A DNA stretch of 64,000 nt from assembly GCF_028372415.1 (NCBI RefSeq), contig NC_092875.1, positions 354,412,225 to 354,476,224 on the forward strand, read 5' to 3'. This document shows positions 58,170 through 64,000 of this stretch, one piece after another (the stretch's first letter is position 1; the number at the start of each line of letters is the position of its first letter). The position numbers and the translations under genes were made by a program. The notes beneath the pieces were generated by a model. It was not told the origin of the DNA. It saw only the letters and a program-made list of their open reading frames with translations, and did not search any database. This DNA is from Notamacropus eugenii. Taxonomy: Eukaryota; Chordata; Mammalia; Diprotodontia; Macropodidae.

Positions 58170-60616
58170 TATTTGCAACCCTTGCATTAGACGCTTAAAA
58201 AACAAAACACACAGATACTATGACATTTCCTCCTCAGTGCTGTACATCCACTCATCCTTTTCTACGTCAGCTTCTGTTAGATACTTTACCATGAATGTCA
58301 AGGAGACATTTAAGTTATTTATGAACAGATTGTTTACAGAAAGAGAAAGAGAGAGGGAGAGAGTTGGGTAGGAAAAAATACTGTTTAGGATTATGTTTCA
58401 ATAATAAATGGTCATCTTGAAGTCACTTTAGAGCGAATGCTGAGACGCTATCATTTTCCTTCATTCACCTTCCCCCCCCATACGGTTCATCTTGTCTTCA
58501 CCTTCTTGCCATGACAGCTGCACCAAAGAGCAGAGGTGGAAAATCTGTCCATTTCTGCTCAGTCCATTTCAATGTAAATGAAGCTGTTCATCTTTAATAG
58601 GGAAGCAGTGCATTGCAAATCCATGTTTGCTGTGCTGTTTAATCTTCATTTCATTTTCTAGCAAATCAACGTAACTTGAAGATTTGTCTTTATGTGGAGC
58701 TATGGTCTGCTGTGACTAAATTTAGACCTCATTTGTGATCTCTCTGACCTTATGCCTCATAGGAAAAAAAATTTGACCTTGCCAGGTTCTCATGGTACAA
58801 GATCATCTTGTCTACTTGGTCAAAATGTACTCTCTATGCTGATTTTGTGGTATGTTTTTACGCACAGACAAAATGAGAAAAGACTGGTGAGATTTCCAAT
58901 AAAAAGTGCCACCCTTACTCCAGAATGAGATTCAAAGACATTAATTGATGGTAGAATAAGAATAGGGTTTTTTTTTCTTTTACTGGTGTAATGCAGTGTT
59001 GCTATGATAGCATATTTGTTTGTTTGCCAGCTTTCAACTGGCAAACCATACACAATAAAGTGTGTCAATTTACTTTCACAAAATTTAATATGACATTTTA
59101 AAATATGTGCCAGTGGATGTGAAAGTCAGAGCTTCAAAAAAGTAAAATAAGTGAATTGTAAGATGATTTGCATGGCTGGATTTTTTTTTTAACCAAATAG
59201 TCATTGTATGTATTTTGATCCCAATATGTGAGAGAACCCACTGCTGTATATAAATGTCCTGTTATTTAATCTTTGAGATTTCATTTTTCTCTTCTGTTAA
59301 ATTACTTAGAATTTTCTTTAAAAAAATTCCAAGAAAGCAAGAAATAATGTTTATATTGATCTGTGAAAAGAGGTTAAAAATGGTGATTCCAAATGGAAAA
59401 TATTATTGGACACACTTTAAATAAAATCACCCATACCTGTTACACTGTTTCAAGAATTCAATCATTTGGGGATACTCTTCCACTTAAAACATTTACCCTA
59501 TTAGCATTTTTATTCCTAATACCAGAAATACTGATTGATTATAACAGGTAGTCTTATCAAAAAGGCATTGTTGAAATAATTGCAGTCTATGCGTTTAAGC
59601 CAGTGCTTCTGATCACAGTCTCTAAATTGTTGCCCTTTGCATTTTTATTATGGGTTGGAATGTTGGGAGTAAGGAATCCTTTTCAGTAATTATTTATGAT
59701 ACTTCAGGCATTTTTGGCTGCTGAGGAGCTCATTTATTTGGTCTAAGGATTTTAAAGTTCATAGAGACAGTGCAAAGAACAGATGGTTATGAGTTACCCA
59801 GTATGGCTTGGTGACTAACAAAATTCAGTCTTTGCATTCAGGTGGTCACATGTTAGCTACTGCTGTTTTTGCTTTTTAAAAGCTCAAATTTTTCTCATTA
59901 AAAATAAATCCACCATCTTGTTTCATCAAGTCAAAAGTGACTATCTTAAGTGTTGTCAAAAATCTTAACTATTCTATTTCCACTAAGGAGAGAGGAAATT
60001 GGTCCTGTTCAGTTTTCTGTTCAAAAGCACTTGCTTCTTGTAAGATAGGTATGAAAGTATATTGTAATGACCTTTAAGGAAGTCACATTTGATCCTCTGC
60101 AGTAGAATTCTCTGTTTGAAGAGTACAATTTAGGGAGTGGCATTTGAGTTGTTAGATAATGAAGATAATTTCATTGTAATGGAATTACTTTATTTCAGAT
60201 TTTTGTTTTAAAGAATCTATAAAGTACAGATAAATTTGCCAAGAATTTTTTTAATACAGCTCTATGGTTTCACCAATATAAAGAGTTCCTAAAGAGGAAA
60301 CTCTATCAATCCAGATTGACAACTTCTTGTAACCTATAGTCTTAGAGAGTTGCCTGGGGTCCTAAGAAGCTAAGTGACTTGGCCAGGATCACACGACCAG
60401 TGTGTATCAGAGTCAGGACTTAAACCCAGGTCTTCTTGACTAGAGGTCTGTCTGCTCTCTATCCACTGCACCATGCTGCCTTTCTTGATTAGGGATTATC
60501 CCCTAAAAAATAATGATAAACTTTTTTTTGTTTCTTTCCCCTTCGTTTCCTCTCAGCAGTTCAAATTTTTAAGATGAAAAGCAAACCATTCCACATGAAA
60601 GCTGTGACCTAATAAA
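58170..60616 (+). other. UBE2QL1: Probable 3' UTR of UBE2QL1
   Basis: AT-rich non-coding sequence after the stop. Candidate AATAAA signals are at 58403-58408, 59054-59059 (followed by a GT-rich stretch), 59419-59424 and 60611-60616. Which is used cannot be settled from sequence alone, so the end given is the last candidate. A (GA)n run lies at 58340-58362. Confidence 0.5.
60335..60485 (-). repeat. MIR, minus orientation
   Basis: 'aagctaagtgacttggccaggatcacacgaccagtg', 'gacttaaacccaggtcttcttgac' and 'tctctatccactgcaccatgctgcc' are antisense MIR. Confidence 0.85.
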
Positions 60617-61530
60617 AGATTCCAAGACTTTATTTAAGGAAACAAAAATTGAACACAAGAATTCGATAGTGCTTGACAGTTACTGTGTTTTAAGAATATT
60701 ATCAGTTCTTCAAACTTATTGTTTGAAGTGTAAAACTTCCAACTGAATGTTGTATGAATGATGAAATAATAAGAGTTGTAACCCTTGAGTTTGAACATTA
60801 TCTTCAACATTGTTTGTCCAGTAGCTACGTATGTGAAAGGGGAAATACACTTGATTTCCAGCATCTGCTTGTACCTCTGTGTATGTCTTCTGCACATTAT
60901 TTATCATTATGATTTATAAAATATGAGGCAGCATAAAACCACCTAACTTATTGTGTATCTAAAAGTCCTAAGTCTAGATTCCATTCCTGCCTCATTCATC
61001 GCCTTCAGATTTGATGCCCTACACTGGTCACTTATGGAATCAGTGCCTCCAATTTCCATACAAGTGAGTGGAAGGTTATCTAGGAGAAAACTTTAAGTGT
61101 ACTGAACTTACAAAGCTCTCTACAAGGAGAGCATCATTTGTGGCATTCTTACTATAAGGAGAAAGATGCCAAATGAAAACCAAGGAATGAGTTGGTTTGA
61201 CTAAAAAGCCACTGTAAAATGGAGCATGAATAATTTATCCAGTTTATTGTTTTTAAAATTTGGAAAACATCTGCTCCCCTGAACATTGGCAACTTTTACA
61301 TTATTTTTTTCTTAATAGTAAACTAAAAAAACCTCTTTGGCACCAGTGGTTTTCTTATTGGAAGATCCTAATTCCAGGTCTGGAAAGAATTTTAATTAGA
61401 AAGAATCAGTGTTTTGTAGTTTATTAGGATTTTCCTGCCATTGCCTTAAGTAAAGGAATAACATTAGAATAAAGACAAGTCATTTTTTTTCTTCTGCAAT
61501 AGAGTTTATTTTTTGTTTGAACAAGAAAAT
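60617..61530. other. Downstream intergenic DNA, nothing recognised
   Basis: No gene or clear repeat. It could still be 3' UTR if a later poly(A) site is used. Confidence 0.4.
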
Positions 61531-61534
61531 TGAA

Positions 61535-61735
61535 GAAGCAGTATGGTACAATGGAAAGAGGATTTATTCTGGAGTCCAAAATACTGAGTCTGAATCCTGG
61601 CCTTGCTCTTTGTTAGCAGTACCCAAGGCCAAGCCAGGCACTTAATCTCTTGGGGTCTCAGTTTCCTGTTATGTAAATTTTGGAGGTTGGGTTGGATGAT
61701 CTCTAAGGCTTCTCCTAGCTCTAAAACTATAATAC
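61535..61735 (+). repeat. MIR, plus orientation
   Basis: 'agcagtatggtacaatggaaagaggatttattctggagtcc', 'gtctgaatcctggcc', 'ggtctcagtttcctg' and 'ggttggatgatctctaaggcttctcctagctctaaa' are sense MIR. Confidence 0.85.
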
Positions 61736-62945
61736 ACTTTTGAAATTTATCTATTATGTCCTTCCTTTCCCAGGATCTAGATGTGTGCATTCAGTTGTGA
61801 GTAGAGATGGTTTTCTGGCCTGTAGGCAAATGTGGCCAATGTTAGTCAAAAACAGCTGAACCTGGCTATTGACTCATTTTTATGACTTCTATGGGTCACG
61901 TTCTGGCTGTCTGGTCCAAGCATAATTTTACAAACATTGACATTAAATTTCATGCCATCCCTTTGAAAGAGATCCTTCTTAGTCTTCCTGCTGGGATAAA
62001 GTAGCTTGTTTAAGAGTATCACCCAGGAAGCTAAGATGGGGTGATCCCACAAATAACAAGAATAAATAATGCAGTACTTGGGAAAGCTATAACTCCTTCA
62101 GACAGGCCATAAAAGAAAACCTAGTATAGTGGGTGCAAATTTTCACTAGATACAAGTTCCCATACATTCATGTATTTGGAGTAACCTAAATGAACTAGAG
62201 GCAGCAATGCCCACAAATTCCAGGCTGGGAGAATGAGGGAGAACCCTTTCACAAAGAGATAAACATGACTACACTTGTGCATCACCTGAACACCAAGCTC
62301 CTTCATTCTGCAATAATTTGTCTCTGCATGATCTCCTTATTTCTGATTTTCAATATGCTCTCACCAGTGCTAGCCAAATGTTGTGTACAGACAGTCCTCT
62401 ACTTAAAAACAGATGGCACTGAGAAAATTAATTTCTAAATCAATTTGGAACTTGGAAGAATTTTTTGAAAGAAACAACATTGAATTGCGTGATTAGGTTT
62501 CCAGACCAGTCCATTGTGTACCTGAACTAGCGTTCTAATAGAACTAGGCTAAGTTTTGAGTCCTGGGACCTAGAATGAGGGTAGCAGGTGGGGTTAGAGA
62601 AGGGGAGAAGGAATGCATGATGTAGGAAGGAGAAGATAGAGGGTACATGTAAGTGAAAATCCTGCTGCCTCCTTTTCAGCATTTAAGTACCATTTTTTTA
62701 GTTCTGGTCTCCCCAAACTCCTGGCAATTTGTCTCATGTAGTTCTAAGTCCTCCAGGTTGACACACCATCTAAAAATATCCCTTTTCCCTTCCTCCTTGC
62801 TGCTATCTATAAAAAAAAATCTTAATCCTCCTTTGTAACCAGTGGTAAAAGACATAGAAGTGAAGATGAGAATGATGTCCTTAGAGGATCATGAGAATTT
62901 GATGTGACTAGAGAAGGGTGAGGGTTGGGAAAGAGTGAAATAAAG
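61736..62945. other. Intergenic DNA, nothing recognised
   Basis: No gene or clear repeat. Confidence 0.4.
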
Positions 62946-62949
62946 CCAG

Positions 62950-63080
62950 ATGAATGTAGAGCCTTTATTATTATTGCCATGAATCAAGTAGAAATGGCTG
63001 TTACTCCTGTTTCATATGTGAAAGTCAAGGAACAGAGAGACTAAATTACACAGTTAGCCAAGTGTGTCAAACTTCCCACC
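62950..63080 (-). repeat. MIR fragment
   Basis: 'ctgttactcctgtttcatatgtgaaagtcaaggaacagagagactaaattacacagtta' is diverged antisense MIR. Confidence 0.5.
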
Positions 63081-63509
63081 CAGAACTTTTTTTTGTTTGT
63101 TTCCCTTTAGACTACAGTACCTCTGAAAGTAATCCTGGACCCTGTAGCACACTTAAAGTAATAAACTGGATCCTCTGTCTTCTTGACTAGAAAATAGCCT
63201 CAAGTAAATCTGCCATAGAATAGGGGTTGGAGAAGGGTACAGCCCATTACTTTCATTCTCTTCTCCTTTTCTCCCTTCATCTACACATTGCATTTGACTG
63301 CTTCACTCCTATATTCATTAGATGGGGTAAGAGTGAGGTAGTTTGATCATGCCATCATATTCTAAATTGGGAAGTAATAGTCCCCCATAGCATGGTTAAG
63401 TGATAAAAAAAAAAAAAAGGACATGAGATTGGTTAAAGTTGTGTTGACATCCATGATCAAAAAATATGTACCTCAGTATGGAGCAGGGAGAAGCAAAATG
63501 ATTATGTAT

Positions 63510-63720
63510 CCCTTGGGAGGCAGTGTGGTATAATGGAAATAACAATGGATTTAAAGTCAGACGCTCTGGGTTCAGTGTTAATTCTGCCACTGACAACCTC
63601 TGTGACTTTAAGAAAATCACTTCCCTTCTCTAGACCTTAGTTTCCTCATCTATAAAATGAAGGAGTTGGACTAGGTGACTTCTAACATTCCTTCTGGCTC
63701 TAAATTTATGGTCCTATGAC
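63510..63720 (+). repeat. MIR, plus orientation
   Basis: 'gaggcagtgtggtataatggaaataacaatgg', 'gtcagacgctctgggttcagtgttaattctgcc' and 'tcatctataaaatgaaggagttggactaggtgac' are sense MIR. Confidence 0.85.
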
Positions 63721-63907
63721 CTTTATGGCTAGCACTCTTAGAAAAGTACTGCCACCATTTTGAGAAAATGGTACAGTGGCATTCCATTATAATGCCAATG
63801 ATAGGGAATAGTAATAACTCTTGCTTTCTAGGATTTTTGTCAAAAAAGATGAGAAGTAACTCTATAGGCTAACTGTGGAATATTGGATTTTTGCCATATG
63901 TTGTTCT

Positions 63908-64000
63908 CTTAGAGTGTAATAGCTGGAAGACAATTGACAGATTATCTAGTCTAATACCTCCATTTTACAAATGAGGAAACTGAGACCCAGACAGGGGAAA
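63908..64000 (-). repeat. MIR, minus orientation, cut by window end
   Basis: 'gattatctagtctaatacctccattttacaaatgaggaaactgagacccagacagggg' is antisense MIR. Confidence 0.8.

Overview
This window looks like nuclear DNA of a marsupial. The two coding pieces recognised are the exons of UBE2QL1, a vertebrate E2 ubiquitin-conjugating-like gene. The non-coding DNA is full of MIR and CORE-SINE copies, L2 and CR1-like LINE tails, L1 3' ends and tRNA-derived SINEs whose sequences look metatherian. The marsupial call rests on pattern memory of these repeats, not on a database search.

Layout. Positions 1-2300 are AT-rich upstream DNA with a SINE cut off by the window edge. About 2300-5160 is a GC/CpG-rich island holding the presumed promoter, 5' leader and first coding exon of UBE2QL1 (4115-5005). 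That exon starts at a strong-context ATG and has an N-terminal extension rich in His, Gln, Gly and Ser, including 16 pure CAG codons, ahead of the UBC-type fold. A single intron of about 53 kb (5006-58037) follows. Exon 2 (58038-58169) supplies the last 43 residues. The spliced frame is 340 codons, and its last 161 codons match in length the UBE2QL1 protein as I remember it from human. The 3' UTR probably runs to one of several AATAAA signals between 58.4 and 60.6 kb. No other cellular gene was recognised.

The intron is a layered repeat landscape: old MIR/L2/CR1-like fragments, hAT-like pieces in opposite orientations, an L1 3' end, two well-preserved SINEs with perfect 12-13 bp target duplications, several microsatellites, and a compact endogenous betaretrovirus-like provirus (50150-53914, minus strand, antisense to UBE2QL1). 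The provirus has paired LTRs, a 6-bp target duplication, a tRNA-Lys3-like primer-binding site, a polypurine tract, a gag-pro frame fused by internal deletion, a pro/pol slippery heptamer, and remnants of RT and integrase broken by a deletion and a stop codon. It has no complete pol or env.

Points most worth a second look are the long UBE2QL1 N-terminus with its CAG tract, the unusual 3' splice site of the giant intron (76 nt of pure pyrimidine, implying a distant branch point), the internally deleted provirus with its retained recoding site and mosaic LTRs, and several perfect palindromes or inverted repeats.
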